The notes under the pieces: model-generated
Told to the model about the DNA's origin: nothing
What the model saw: the letters and a program-made list of their open reading frames with translations, nothing else
Database searches by the model: none
Translations under genes and position numbers: made by a program
In this document: positions 18,507-28,090 of the stretch, one piece after another
How positions within the stretch are numbered: the stretch's first letter is position 1
Layout: each line of letters starts with the position of its first letter
Source: Roseimaritima ulvae
GTDB taxonomy: Bacteria > Planctomycetota > Planctomycetia > Pirellulales > Pirellulaceae
NCBI RefSeq assembly: GCF_008065135.1
Contig: NZ_CP042914.1
Span: 7,545,404 to 7,609,403 of the forward strand
Direction of reading: 5' to 3'
DNA length: 64,000 nucleotides

Positions 18507-18788
18507 GTGGCTGATCTTTGGTTGCGTGACACGGACGCCGACGAATTGGTCGAGAAGATCGCTAAGGCTGTGGTCGAGGCCATGCGCCCACTGCTGACTG
18601 AAACCGCCGAGCCCCGGTTGGTCGACCGCGAACGGATGGCCAAGCTGCTGTCAATCAGCGTGCCCAAGCTGGATTCGCTGACGCGAGCCCGGACGATCCC
18701 CAGCGTGACCATCGGCAGCCGTCGGCTTTATCAGCCCGCAGCTGTGATCGACGCCCTCGCCAGCGGTGGGCAGGAGGAAGACGCATGA
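18507..18788 (+). CDS. Excisionase-like helix-turn-helix DNA-binding protein
   Basis: A 93-residue protein with a MerR/excisionase-type HTH in its C-terminal half (RMAKLLSISVPKLDSLTRAR, then a wing RRLYQPAAV). The GTG start at 18507 has AAGGGAG 6 nt upstream. Its stop overlaps the ATG at 18785 of a frame that ends after 38 codons; in intact elements an integrase gene would be expected at that position, so the downstream partner seems to have been cut off. Likely a recombination directionality factor or small regulator of the integrated element. Confidence 0.75.
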   Translation: MADLWLRDTDADELVEKIAKAVVEAMRPLLTETAEPRLVDRERMAKLLSISVPKLDSLTRARTIPSVTIGSRRLYQPAAVIDALASGGQEEDA

Positions 18789-18817
18789 ATCATCCCCCCC
18801 CTCCGCGAAGGCTCAGA

Positions 18818-19366
18818 CTACCGATTAAGCCGTACGATGTGTTTTCCCAGTTGCTCTTCAATTTGCATCAAACGCATAATCGGGCATTTCAGCTCAGCTG
18901 ATTGCGAAGCCGCGAAATGCCGCATTTCTGTCATGCAGTCCTGAAATTTCTGGTTTACGACAAACTCGATTTCCACCCCATGAGTCCCGCGGATGTTGCT
19001 CGCGATTTCTTTGAGGTGCTCAGACTGATTGTAGAGCGAACCGGGCCTCGCATTCTTAACAACCGGGCTCCAGAGCATGAAGTGCTTCTCGTAATCAGCG
19101 AAATAGGCGTTGGCGTATTCGATGTCCCGAGAAAACTTGCTTGTCAGTTTATTGATGTTGTTCGGGCGTTTGTTTTTTACGTACTGCAGCCCTGTCGAGA
19201 GATGAATCGCAACTTCGCACACGTACAACCGTCTGTGATTCAAATCGATGCCAATCACATCGATCTCTCCCTGCGATTCCACCGTGTAAAGGTTTAGCTG
19301 CGTGAATTCGCAGTCTCGAATGTACCGCAGGTACGATGCGACTAATTGCTCTCCGACATTGATCAT
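18818..19366 (-). CDS. PD-(D/E)XK-like nuclease domain protein
   Basis: A 182-residue protein. The N-terminal half carries a restriction-nuclease-like core: GEQLVASYLRY helix, then GEIDVIGI (Asp36) and LYVCEVA (Glu51), fitting D-x(n)-E-x-K except that the Lys position is Ala53. Replacement of that lysine occurs in some active members but may also mark loss of activity. The C-terminus has no recognised domain. It may act with the PLD/DUF6361 pair further along the same strand, but a 417-nt gap separates them. Its 3' end meets the truncated frame after the HTH gene. Confidence 0.65.
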   Translation of the reverse strand: MINVGEQLVASYLRYIRDCEFTQLNLYTVESQGEIDVIGIDLNHRRLYVCEVAIHLSTGLQYVKNKRPNNINKLTSKFSRDIEYANAYFADYEKHFMLWSPVVKNARPGSLYNQSEHLKEIASNIRGTHGVEIEFVVNQKFQDCMTEMRHFAASQSAELKCPIMRLMQIEEQLGKHIVRLNR

Positions 19367-19783
19367 TTCTGCTCAGTCTCGCCTAAAATTTTCGCCTCAA
19401 TTCAGTTGCCAGATCGCGAAATTCAGTACGCTGGCAAAGCTATTGATCAGTTCGGTGAAGTGGCTCCAGCACAATTGGGCAGACAGTGTCTGCGCTATTT
19501 AGTCATCGGGAAAAATCTCGGCAAAACGAACCATTTGCTCCAGATTTCGGCGTCCGAATTTCCGTCCATCAATTCTCCAGGCAACTTTGTCCAGACCGAG
19601 CCGAGCACGCAACCCGGCGGATTCGACGACGACATCTCGATGGTATTGTACCAGTCGTCGATCTCGGGGGGCGTTGCGATCGCACCGAGGTCGCCCGCGC
19701 CGCGGAAGATGGAGATGACGAGGCCGGGCTAGGCTGGCTTGCCGTTCGCATGCGCTTGCTCACTCGTGGGTGACGCTCTCGAC
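19367..19783. other. Unassigned segment between nuclease and DUF6361 genes
   Basis: No complete gene is supported. A - strand frame between about 19500 and 19680 gives plausible protein text (VVVESAGLRARLGLD, NLEQMVRFAEIFPDD) without a start, so it may be the tail of a decayed gene. Confidence 0.35.
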
Positions 19784-21325
19784 TTATCGATTGATGGAGG
19801 ATCCAATTCTGACGGTGTGGTCCGCGAACCACGGTTTGGTCGCTGGAACTATTAAATAGCCGCCGTCAGACCGTTGGAGCAGCTTTACATCGGCGACTAG
19901 TGACAGTATCGAGTCTATCCTGATGGCAACATCTGCGATCGAGCATTTATCTGTAGCACGAACACCCTCTTCATCTTCAATCAGGCGGAATGTGTCGTGC
20001 TGGACGAGCTTGCGAGCTGCTACCTGAAAATGCCGAGCAATTGCGCGGTTGATGCAAAGCCATTTTAAGGCAATCTCGGTGTCCTGTTCGATGAGATCTT
20101 CCAACTGTTCGTAGTACCCAAGCAGGTCGGCATCAAGATGCTCTCCCACCTTCGCCATGTCATCGTCGAGCAGTGTCTGTCCAGCCTCCGTTCGTAGCAA
20201 AACGTGACACCAAACACACAGTTTAAGTGCATGTCGAAGCACAATTTGTGGCGATTCGCCTTCAGGCTTCCAGCCGGGTGGCAATGTTTCAGACTCGTAT
20301 CCTACAAGAAAATCGCTGTAACTTTGGGGAAGTTCAGCATTCTCGTGGATCGATTGCGCTATGAGATCGAGTGCGGCTGCTTCAGCATTCGCATAGCGAG
20401 TTGCACCTTCCTTCACATGAAGATGTATCGCTGCAAACGCCAGCTCTGACGCGTGTCGCAGAAATTTCAGCATCGCAAGGATCCGCCATCGAGTGTGTGT
20501 CGACTTGAGGATTGGTTCTGGTGTGAATTGGGCTCCCGAGAGGTCGAGGCCTGTCGCGAGCGCTTCCTCGATGGTGCTCGATGTAAATGGCGCATTCGCC
20601 GTTAGTCCCATGTTGAGAAACAACATCATGGTAAGGACGCGGGGTGGAATTTCGTCCTGCTCAAAATCACCGAACGAAAACAGCAGTGCTCGCAGTAATT
20701 CCGTTTCGCGTTCGGTGGGCTGTTCGAGGCACAAATGGTCGGCCCATTCGTGAACTGTTGCGGTATCGACCGATGATGCGTCGACAAGTTCGTCATATCC
20801 TCCTAGTTGCCGAAAATTTTTGTCTAACTCCTCAGCCATAATCAGGCCGGCATCTCGGCACGTGTGGAATTGCGAGTATCGTCCGAGCAGATTGAGGCGA
20901 CGCAGGGATGGCCCATAAAACGCGGCGTCCAGTGGTGACGGCGTCTCGCCAACGTCACCGTCTCTGAGCGGAAGGGACTCGCGTTTCTCCTTCCATACCT
21001 TGTCGCAATAGTCGCGCCGTATGATGCCGGACATCGCCGACCCGCTTTTTTCCAGCCACGCAATGTTGGCGTATGCAAGTAGCATCTCGAAGCCAATCGC
21101 GAAACGTCTTTGTTCGGCGGCACTGCCTTCACCGCCAAGCTGAGTGTATCGCCAGTAGTACCAAGGTACGATGGAGAAGTATCGCGCCCGCGCCGTTGCG
21201 TTCGTGATTCCACTGGTTTCCGCATCAAGAATCCCCTCGATCGGCCTGGCAAGTCCTAGAAAGTCGAGTCCCGACGAATACCCTTTCTCGATTGGTCTCC
21301 AACCATATGCCAATTCTACGCTCAT
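19784..21325 (-). CDS. DUF6361-like protein, partner of PLD protein
   Basis: A 513-residue protein resembling the DUF6361 family, with the characteristic N-terminal phrase TNATARARYFSIVPWYYWRY. The start at 21325 is chosen because it overlaps the upstream PLD-gene stop as ATGA (21322-21325); an earlier in-frame start at 21370 would lie inside that gene. No catalytic motif is obvious. The coupling implies the two products act together in fixed ratio. The family's biochemical role is unknown to me, and its company here in a defence island suggests an anti-phage function. Confidence 0.75.
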   Translation of the reverse strand: MSVELAYGWRPIEKGYSSGLDFLGLARPIEGILDAETSGITNATARARYFSIVPWYYWRYTQLGGEGSAAEQRRFAIGFEMLLAYANIAWLEKSGSAMSGIIRRDYCDKVWKEKRESLPLRDGDVGETPSPLDAAFYGPSLRRLNLLGRYSQFHTCRDAGLIMAEELDKNFRQLGGYDELVDASSVDTATVHEWADHLCLEQPTERETELLRALLFSFGDFEQDEIPPRVLTMMLFLNMGLTANAPFTSSTIEEALATGLDLSGAQFTPEPILKSTHTRWRILAMLKFLRHASELAFAAIHLHVKEGATRYANAEAAALDLIAQSIHENAELPQSYSDFLVGYESETLPPGWKPEGESPQIVLRHALKLCVWCHVLLRTEAGQTLLDDDMAKVGEHLDADLLGYYEQLEDLIEQDTEIALKWLCINRAIARHFQVAARKLVQHDTFRLIEDEEGVRATDKCSIADVAIRIDSILSLVADVKLLQRSDGGYLIVPATKPWFADHTVRIGSSINR

Positions 21326-23862
21326 TGTTCCAGCGACCTCGCAAGTAAGACTCCGCAACTGCACCGCCAAACACGGGTTGTGTTGCTGAGAAGGCTACAA
21401 ACCGAAACGGGAAACGTCGTGCAGCACTCCGGACAAGCCATATCTGTAGATTCAATCTCCACCAGTTGTACTCGACTTCCAGCCGACTCGACGGCGTTCA
21501 GGATTTCATGGGGTTCGCCAGCACCAATCGCCCTTTCCGCCAGCGGACGAAGCTCTGTTTTGGATCGGACGCCACAACCGACCATCGCGATCAATTGGTG
21601 TAACGCCTCGCGGCAGCACCGAAGCCCTGCCAGCTCGCCGATGGTTTCGCCCACTTGCTGTCGAAGTTGCCCAAAGTCCGGCCGCATCTGGTCTTCACTA
21701 TGTTCGATCTCAACCAGTTCCGCGCCGGCAGCGTTCAATTCATCTAGTTGCGTTAGTGGCAGAGAGTCCAACACGTCGTGCATGTCCTTTAGTACCTGCC
21801 GGATTTCATCGTTGGACGTGCTAAACAGAAGCAGCAAATAGGTCTCCAGCATCGCGACGCCGAGTGCAAAATCCGAACCACCTAGCAACTTACCCTGTTC
21901 CTTGGCGACTACTCGACGGACCGCACCGGTTTTATGCAGTGTCGAAGAAATGCCTGGCGCCAGACATGCGATCGCCACTTTATGAAAATGGTGGTTCAGC
22001 ATGCGGCTGGACTGGCTCCGAGGAATCCAGCGTTCTACAGCATAGGACAAAGCCTTCAGGCACGTTGGGATCTGGCCGATGAGTTCGGACGTTTCCCGAA
22101 CCGTATTGGCATTGTTAAACGCATCCGCAAGTTGACAAAATAGCTGATTCAACACGGCACCAATCTTGGACGGTAATGGCGGGGCATCCTGTCCACTCCT
22201 GCTGCTCCCCTCTGCCCCGGCTCTCTCCTTCATCCTATTCGTGCCTGAGCCTCGGCCAGAGTTGTCGCGACCGAAGAAACGCAGGTCTCTCAGTGCCGTA
22301 TCCAACGATCTATTGATCAGTTGGTTGAGTAGCGCCGATTGACCGATGCCACCGGCGGAGCCTGACTCCATAAGCAAACTTCGTTGGATTGGCGTGTCCT
22401 CGTATTCTTCATTGGATTTCTTCTCGGCGCTTCTCACCGAGAATGTATGCATTTGTCCAGAAGACTTGAGGTTTCGCTGCAAGAGTTCAATGAATTTGAC
22501 GACGTCCTTCTCTTTACACTCAAGCGGGTCGGTTGCGATCGTATCTAGCAGGGCAAGTTGGCATTTGGCCTCGGGAGCGACCATCAACAGATCAGTGACA
22601 TCCACCCAACCACGAAACCGCTTGCCATTGTCCAACTCAACTTCCGCAAAGCAGGAAGCGACAAGCGAATCCTTGACATCACTGCCAATCTCATGGTTCC
22701 ACAGGTTGTGGCCGTCAATCTTGTTGACGTTTGCAAGCTGCTGCTCAAATACGCACCGCCCCCGGCACCAAATCTTCGCAACTCCAGTGGACGATGTTTG
22801 AGAATCCCATTTCAGTTGTAGTTGTCGCAGAGTCAAGGTTGCGACCAGCGGTGAAATCGACAATTGCGAATCGGCGAAACTGAAGCTGCGCCGATCGCTA
22901 TCCACTGCTTTTCGCCATCGAACACCAGGAACTGAAAGCAGCCTATTTACGGTTTTTGCGGACATGCGTCGCTCAACCACGGCTTCAAAGTTTTCCTGAG
23001 TAAGCAGGGCGGGCCGCGAAAGATTGGCCGATCCAAGGATTGCGGTTGCGTTGTCGTCACCGATAAAACAAATTAGTTTGCCGTGGACAGGCGGCCTCCT
23101 GCCTTCCTCCTTGTTCTCTTTCGGTTCGACTGGAACCAGCACCTCAACGTGGTCGTCAGCGAATTCCAGTAGCGATTCCCCCAAGGCACCGAAACCGGGG
23201 TCCAACCGAAACTGAATCGTTGCTTCCGGCCACAAATCGCGAATTGTACGCAGCACTTCCAATTGACCATCGACAAACGGGGATACGACTTCGATGCGTC
23301 GTACGCCGTCGGGCAAGTTCATCTGGTCAATCAGCGCGTTATCAAGGCTGGTCAGCAGTCGCGAATTGTCACTCAGCGAAATCGGATCAACTTTTTCCCC
23401 TGCGAACTCGTCCAACCCCGCTAGATGACGCAACCGCATTGCGAGATTGTCCAGCTGCCCAAGCTGTTCACGGGCCTTCACGGAATACAATGCCCCAACT
23501 TCAGAATTCGTCTGCAAGCCGGAAGCTGTCAGGTTGCCGCTACCAACACCGACGATCATCGAACCTCCGGTACGAATCAACACCAGCTTGCCGTGAAAAG
23601 CGCCCGGCGCGGACACTTGACGTAGCCGGTAGTCTGTTCCAATCCCCTGAACGGCCGCCGCCGCAAACAAAGACTGCGCATAGCCCCTGCGATCGGCCAG
23701 CACGGCGATGTCGCCACAGCCATGTTGGACCAAAGGGTGAACGTACTGTTGCTGAAACGCTCCCGGCGAAAACGTGAAAGTGGTGAACAGCGCACGACGT
23801 GGCAGGTCGGAGTCAAGCTCTGCAATCACATCACCCGGTTGGTACCCCATAAAGTCTGCCAC
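21322..23862 (-). CDS. Phospholipase D-like nuclease family protein with zinc ribbon
   Basis: An 846-residue protein with two HKD-type half sites: FHGKLVLI (His90, Lys92) followed by GSGNLTASGL, and VHGKLICFIG (His260, Lys262) followed by GSANLSRPALL. Two such motifs form one active site in phospholipase D-type enzymes, which in bacteria are often nucleases. A long middle region is unassigned, and the C-terminus has a zinc-ribbon-like CPEC ... CSC arrangement, suggesting nucleic-acid binding. It is translationally coupled to the downstream DUF6361-like gene. PLD proteins occur in several defence systems such as DISARM, but the helicase and DUF1998 partners of DISARM are absent. Confidence 0.82.
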   Translation of the reverse strand: MADFMGYQPGDVIAELDSDLPRRALFTTFTFSPGAFQQQYVHPLVQHGCGDIAVLADRRGYAQSLFAAAAVQGIGTDYRLRQVSAPGAFHGKLVLIRTGGSMIVGVGSGNLTASGLQTNSEVGALYSVKAREQLGQLDNLAMRLRHLAGLDEFAGEKVDPISLSDNSRLLTSLDNALIDQMNLPDGVRRIEVVSPFVDGQLEVLRTIRDLWPEATIQFRLDPGFGALGESLLEFADDHVEVLVPVEPKENKEEGRRPPVHGKLICFIGDDNATAILGSANLSRPALLTQENFEAVVERRMSAKTVNRLLSVPGVRWRKAVDSDRRSFSFADSQLSISPLVATLTLRQLQLKWDSQTSSTGVAKIWCRGRCVFEQQLANVNKIDGHNLWNHEIGSDVKDSLVASCFAEVELDNGKRFRGWVDVTDLLMVAPEAKCQLALLDTIATDPLECKEKDVVKFIELLQRNLKSSGQMHTFSVRSAEKKSNEEYEDTPIQRSLLMESGSAGGIGQSALLNQLINRSLDTALRDLRFFGRDNSGRGSGTNRMKERAGAEGSSRSGQDAPPLPSKIGAVLNQLFCQLADAFNNANTVRETSELIGQIPTCLKALSYAVERWIPRSQSSRMLNHHFHKVAIACLAPGISSTLHKTGAVRRVVAKEQGKLLGGSDFALGVAMLETYLLLLFSTSNDEIRQVLKDMHDVLDSLPLTQLDELNAAGAELVEIEHSEDQMRPDFGQLRQQVGETIGELAGLRCCREALHQLIAMVGCGVRSKTELRPLAERAIGAGEPHEILNAVESAGSRVQLVEIESTDMACPECCTTFPVSVCSLLSNTTRVWRCSCGVLLARSLEQ

Positions 23863-24512
23863 TCGATTTTAGCTCCTTCTCATGAAAATAAAAATTATTC
23901 ACGCGAGACGGGACCGACGCCCTGTCCGCGTGCCGGAGTGAGTGTGATGCCAGAGCACGCAACACGCACGGTAGCGTTAAAGACGAACCGTCGCCAAACT
24001 TCCGTGCTTGAGACACGCGAGAATGAGATGCGGAAAGGGAACTCCATTTGAATACTTGAATCCTCGTTTCCTGCGAGTCTCTCCCAGCAACGTCCGTATG
24101 TTGTCATTAATCTCGTCCCCACTCGGCAGTGTCATGCCCCCACGCCGGCCGAAATGCATCGCTGCACTTTCCCCTTTGTGGAGGGAGATTGTGCTTGCTT
24201 CTTTGCTGGAGGTTTCTTTGCCATGGTGCTACCTGCAGCCAACCTGAAGAAACGGATTCTGGCGACATCGTTCCCGGTCCGAAAGTTCGGCGACTTTCGA
24301 TGATTTCGTTAGTACGCCCATGCCTGCACCTGTCTGGATTTGTCTAAATGTCTGGATAGTCGCTTTTCCCAAGTCACTCGGAAACATGCACCTAGGCAAT
24401 TCGCACTCTGATCCAGACATGGAGTCCCATGTCCGAATTCTGTCTAGATTTGTCTGCTTTACGATGCCTCCTGCTTTGTACGCACGTAGACCGTGGCAGG
24501 ACCGTCTCCTTC
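23863..24512. other. Gene-free segment upstream of the PLD operon
   Basis: About 650 nt with no supported gene. It should contain the promoter for the PLD/DUF6361 pair near its low-coordinate end. A small repeat of TGTCTGGAT/TGTCTAGATTTGTCT phrases lies around 24330-24460. Confidence 0.4.
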
Positions 24513-24900
24513 CTAACGGAGCCACCCGCCCGCCTCCAGTGCTGAGAGATCACTCTGCGCCAGACGCTGGCTGACAACTCCAGTCATTTGCTGGTAGTAA
24601 ACGCCCGGCACAAGCTGATTGCCGGTTTCCAACTGTTCCAGTAGTCGCTTTTTGCGGGCGATTCAACTTAGCGGACGCTGCTGAACTTTGACGTCCAAAG
24701 ATCGCCAGCGTCATGCCTGACTTCGTGACCTTCCATAAAGGCATGGGCAATCCTGCAGCCTTGCAATCCTCGACGATCTTGAGCGTTCCCCGACCAATCC
24801 GTTCGATCAGCCCACGCAGGTATCCGCGTTGTCGTTTTGCATGAGTTACAGAACACTTTGCAGCGTTGCGCGGCCACGACAGCCAACACCGGTCGACCGC
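24513..24900 (-). pseudogene. AlbA/schlafen-type ATP-binding protein, frameshifted 3' remnant
   Basis: The - strand encodes GLIERIGRGTLKIVEDCKAA GLP-type text (about 24710-24830), typical of the C-terminal part of COG2865-like putative DNA-binding ATPases. A frame change near 24660 leads into a winged-helix-like tail, KKRLLEQLETGNQLVPGVYY and VSQRLAQSDLSALEAGG, ending at 24513. The N-terminal AlbA domain is absent upstream. The gene is therefore broken by truncation and a frameshift. Confidence 0.55.
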
Positions 24901-25051
24901 ATTGGGAACACGTCGCCGATCGTTCACTTCTGCGACCAATCTAGTGACTAAGGCCCAGTCCAGACGCATCAAGCCAACGTACGACCAAGAGATACGACGA
25001 TTCGCACGATACGGCAAACACTCCAATGAATGCCACAAACGAAACGGGCAA

Positions 25052-25534
25052 TTATTCCTCTGCCTGATAAATCGAAATGTGTGTCGTGAGAATCCGCCGA
25101 GCGTATTCCTGCGGCTCAAATCCGTGCTGGGTGGCCAAACGATCGAAACTGTCTTTTTGATCTTGCGTCTTGAATGTCGCTGTGATGCTCCGTGTGTCAT
25201 ACGCCTTATTGGGAACGATCCACAATTGGTCGTTATCCCCATCCGTCATTTGTGCAATCCAAAGGGAGCCACTTAAACGGAACTCACGATGTTCTGAGCC
25301 TGCGTTTACGTATCGCTGGTTTGCTTCCGGGACTCGACGGCGAACGTCGTCTGCATCAACGGGTGAACCATTCTGAATTCGTGGTCGGATTTCCGATTCC
25401 CAAACTGCGTCGAAGAGTTTTTCGGCCTCGACACCGGGCATTGATTCGCGTTTTGCAAAATCAGTTCCGAACACATGATTCTTTCCTCTCGTCACGAAGT
25501 ATTGCTTCTGATTTTGATGGATCGCGTTCTTCAT
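25052..25534 (-). CDS. Hypothetical protein
   Basis: A 160-residue protein beginning MKNAIHQNQKQYFVTRGKNH. The ATG at 25534 is preferred over one 8 codons upstream because GTGAGG lies 8 nt before it. It contains a tryptophan-rich segment (SLWIAQMTDGDNDQLWIVPN) and a C-terminal helix. I recognise no family. It lies between the broken ATPase remnant and the ART-like gene, all on the - strand. Confidence 0.6.
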   Translation of the reverse strand: MKNAIHQNQKQYFVTRGKNHVFGTDFAKRESMPGVEAEKLFDAVWESEIRPRIQNGSPVDADDVRRRVPEANQRYVNAGSEHREFRLSGSLWIAQMTDGDNDQLWIVPNKAYDTRSITATFKTQDQKDSFDRLATQHGFEPQEYARRILTTHISIYQAEE

Positions 25535-25743
25535 ATGCAAGACCTCACAAAGTAACAACCGCGTGACTCGGACGGCAGGAGTTTAGTTTTCATAACGGGA
25601 AACGACCACTGCCGCTCCGTATAGTCAGGCGGCGTGGCTGTCATGTGAACTGAGGGGAGAATAGCGAGCGCCCCACATCACACGAGGAAGTCTCGTATCC
25701 GATCGTGAAAACAGGCGAGTCCGACTCCGTATGAATGAGTTGG

Positions 25744-26364
25744 TTATCCCAAAATTCGGATGCTACATTTTAGCGGTTCCCGTGTTCGGATCACACGCCC
25801 CGATGCGCTCCAAATGTCTTGGTGAACTTGCATCTTCCCATAACTGGAAAAATCGAGGCCAAGGATCGTCCAATCTGGATCACCAAAGCGATTATTGGTG
25901 GCCAAGTGCTCCCGCCACCAGTGCGCGGTCCCAAGGTTCTCACGCCCCCTGTCTCCGATGCAACCGAGAGTCGTCGTTATATAGATGTTCCCATGCGGAT
26001 CTATGCGGTTGTCGTTACATCGATCCTTAGTTCCCGGGCCAAGTCCGTTTACCAAAATCGAAGTTAAGGATGAGGTCCGTGTTACATGGTAGGCCAGCGA
26101 CACGTATTCGCGGACTGCCGGATACAAGTAGGCATGCACAGTGTCGTTGAAGACAAGTTGACGCGACAAATCCCAGCCCATACGAAACACCCAATCGCGA
26201 ATAGCGAAGAAGACGTCGTCAGAGATGGATTCTCCTGATGCGTCAGAAAATGTATGGACAGAAACGTATCGTGGAAGCGGTTCCGGTCGATAATTTTCGA
26301 ACGTTAGAACTTTGATGCAAAACTCCGATTCAATCGCATTCGCAAGGCGATGATTCGCCGCCAT
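25744..26364 (-). CDS. Candidate ADP-ribosyltransferase-fold protein
   Basis: A 206-residue protein. The start at 26364 is chosen because GGAAGG lies 7 nt upstream; two earlier ATGs are less well placed. The C-terminal half follows the pattern of KptA/DarT-like ADP-ribosyltransferase folds: LAYHVTRTSSLTSILVNGL, then IYITTTL, then a hydrophobic strand WTILGLDFSS and a final REPLKCSIRIL strand. In this fold the first His helps bind NAD+. It could modify RNA, DNA or protein, or act as a toxin. No antitoxin such as a macrodomain protein is adjacent. The fold assignment is inference. Confidence 0.55.
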   Translation of the reverse strand: MAANHRLANAIESEFCIKVLTFENYRPEPLPRYVSVHTFSDASGESISDDVFFAIRDWVFRMGWDLSRQLVFNDTVHAYLYPAVREYVSLAYHVTRTSSLTSILVNGLGPGTKDRCNDNRIDPHGNIYITTTLGCIGDRGRENLGTAHWWREHLATNNRFGDPDWTILGLDFSSYGKMQVHQDIWSASGRVIRTREPLKCSIRILG

Positions 26365-26989
26365 ATCGAAACCTTCCATCAGCATACTTTGCCTGGAATG
26401 ACGTTGGAATCCACCAAGATCCCGCGGGCGATGCCCTAACGACAAAGCAACATCACTCGCGATCTTCCGTACAATTTTTTAGTTACCCCGCGTCTGCTCA
26501 GGCAATAACAAACATCCAGTGCGATCCCCGTTCAAAAGCCTGTGTTTTTAAAACCCAATCAGCTTCACGCCGGTCCGGACTGCAAGATCAACCGCAGACT
26601 TTGTGAACGAACTGCCCGTAATTACAACCGTCATCGAGCATTGACGAAACGCCATGCCCGCGAAAACCTCCTGAATAGCCTAGTCTGTCACCCTGTTCGT
26701 ATAGAGTTTACATCAAAGTGCGATTCGGGTGCCACGGCGAGCAATGGCAATCTCGTCGGCGTCTCATCGTCACGTACAAACAAGCCAATTTCAGACCGCA
26801 TAATAGGCCAACTACTCCCAAGGCAGACACTCGCATTTGATTTCCCACTAGGTCGCACGAACCAGAACGCCGGCTTACCCCGCCCTCCATTTTTTCCCGA
26901 CCGAAGTTTTTCCACTAAATCCAGCAGCTAAGACGCGATGCTATTGCGGAAGCGTTGGACAGACGAATGAATTCAGAGGGGTGATTCGT
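26365..26989. other. Unassigned segment
   Basis: About 625 nt without a supported gene. A - strand frame from 26915 to 26688 is open for 75 codons but resembles no family I know. Confidence 0.35.
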
Positions 26990-27730
26990 CTATCCACATT
27001 GGTTGGACGCAACGATGCACTGACACCCCTCACACATCTCCCAGATGGTTTGGATATGCTTGCCGGGCCAGATCAATTCAGCTGACACCACATTGTGCTG
27101 CAAAGCAATGACCCGCAGTCGATCATCATTGCAGTCTGGGTTACCACAGGAATGGTACGGCCGCGACTGTGAGAACGGAGGGTGGTACATGGACCGAATC
27201 ACATCAGCGTAGGTCCAGTCGTCATCCGGCCCGTCTTCACGCGTCAGGAAGGTTCGCTCACTCGCCAAATCGAGAGCGATCTTGCGTTGGTCTTCGCTGA
27301 GCTCGTCCCAACCATATACGCCTTTCCAATCCATTACATCATCGGCACGGGTGGGATCGTATCGCTTTGCCGAAAACGACGTTTTCTCGAGCGAAAACGC
27401 TTCCGGAGCTTCCCATGGCGGGAAAAAACATTCCTGTTCGCCAGGAGTAATCAGCCTGACCTCCGTGTCGGAAATAACCTGGTAGCAGCAAGTGGAATCA
27501 TAGTTGAAGCAATACAGCAGTGACAGGAAACTCAGGTTAGGCAAGTCGAGCGGAATCAGCGGGTCGCTCAAATCCAACCGATAGACGAGGTGGAGCGGCA
27601 GCGGCGCATCCGTGTATCGAATGCCAAAGTCGTCAGCGTTGCCGCCAAAAGTGTGCTTGAAGTTGCATGCGGAGCCGATGGAATCTTCAACGCGTGATTT
27701 TGGATCGTATCCGAACAACGAGATTGGCAT
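26990..27730 (-). CDS. Hypothetical cysteine-containing protein
   Basis: A 246-residue protein starting MPISLFGYDPKSRV at 27730, where GGAG sits 6 nt upstream; an in-frame start at 27859 would add 43 basic residues. The central part (LHLVYRLDLSDPLIPLDLPN, LLYCFNYDS) resembles the DUF1963/YwqG style of beta-rich proteins. The C-terminus carries cysteines suited to metal binding (CGNPDC, CEGCQC). Function unknown. It stands upstream of nothing in particular on its strand, 360 nt past the 3' end of the BREX operon. Confidence 0.55.
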   Translation of the reverse strand: MPISLFGYDPKSRVEDSIGSACNFKHTFGGNADDFGIRYTDAPLPLHLVYRLDLSDPLIPLDLPNLSFLSLLYCFNYDSTCCYQVISDTEVRLITPGEQECFFPPWEAPEAFSLEKTSFSAKRYDPTRADDVMDWKGVYGWDELSEDQRKIALDLASERTFLTREDGPDDDWTYADVIRSMYHPPFSQSRPYHSCGNPDCNDDRLRVIALQHNVVSAELIWPGKHIQTIWEMCEGCQCIVASNQCG

Positions 27731-28090
27731 CAAAGACTCCAGCGAATATCTGCGAAACCAGGGCCGCGGCGGTCGTTTACCCGCACCGGCAACCTTGATG
27801 CGGCGGTTCCGCATCGACCACCTTGTTTGCCCTGCCCGGTCAGCGGCGAGCGTAGTCAAATACCGGCGTTTGGTTTTCTCGGAGCAAACCGAAGAGCCAG
27901 TCTAACATTTCGGAAAACGTGCCAACAACATAAGACGCTCCATTCTCGTGCGACCAGAAACCCGCGTCGCCCGCAGAATTGCAAATCATCATGGCGCCGC
28001 AAGACGTGTTTCCGAAGAGGGGCGTTGAATCATCGGGAAACCTTGGATTTGCTAACGGGAGTCGTTTGCGAGCGAGCGGTCGGCAAATGA
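27731..28090. other. Segment downstream of brxL
   Basis: About 360 nt with no supported gene. The BREX operon presumably terminates here, but no strong hairpin with a U-run is obvious. Confidence 0.35.

Noticed and set aside
19784-23862. DISARM system
   Set aside because: A PLD protein is present, but the DrmA helicase, the DUF1998 protein and a linked methyltransferase are missing.
26688-26915. A 75-codon - strand frame with GLFVRDDETPTRLPLLAVAP text
   Set aside because: It lacks a ribosome-binding site and resembles no family I know; it could be a dispersed repeat.
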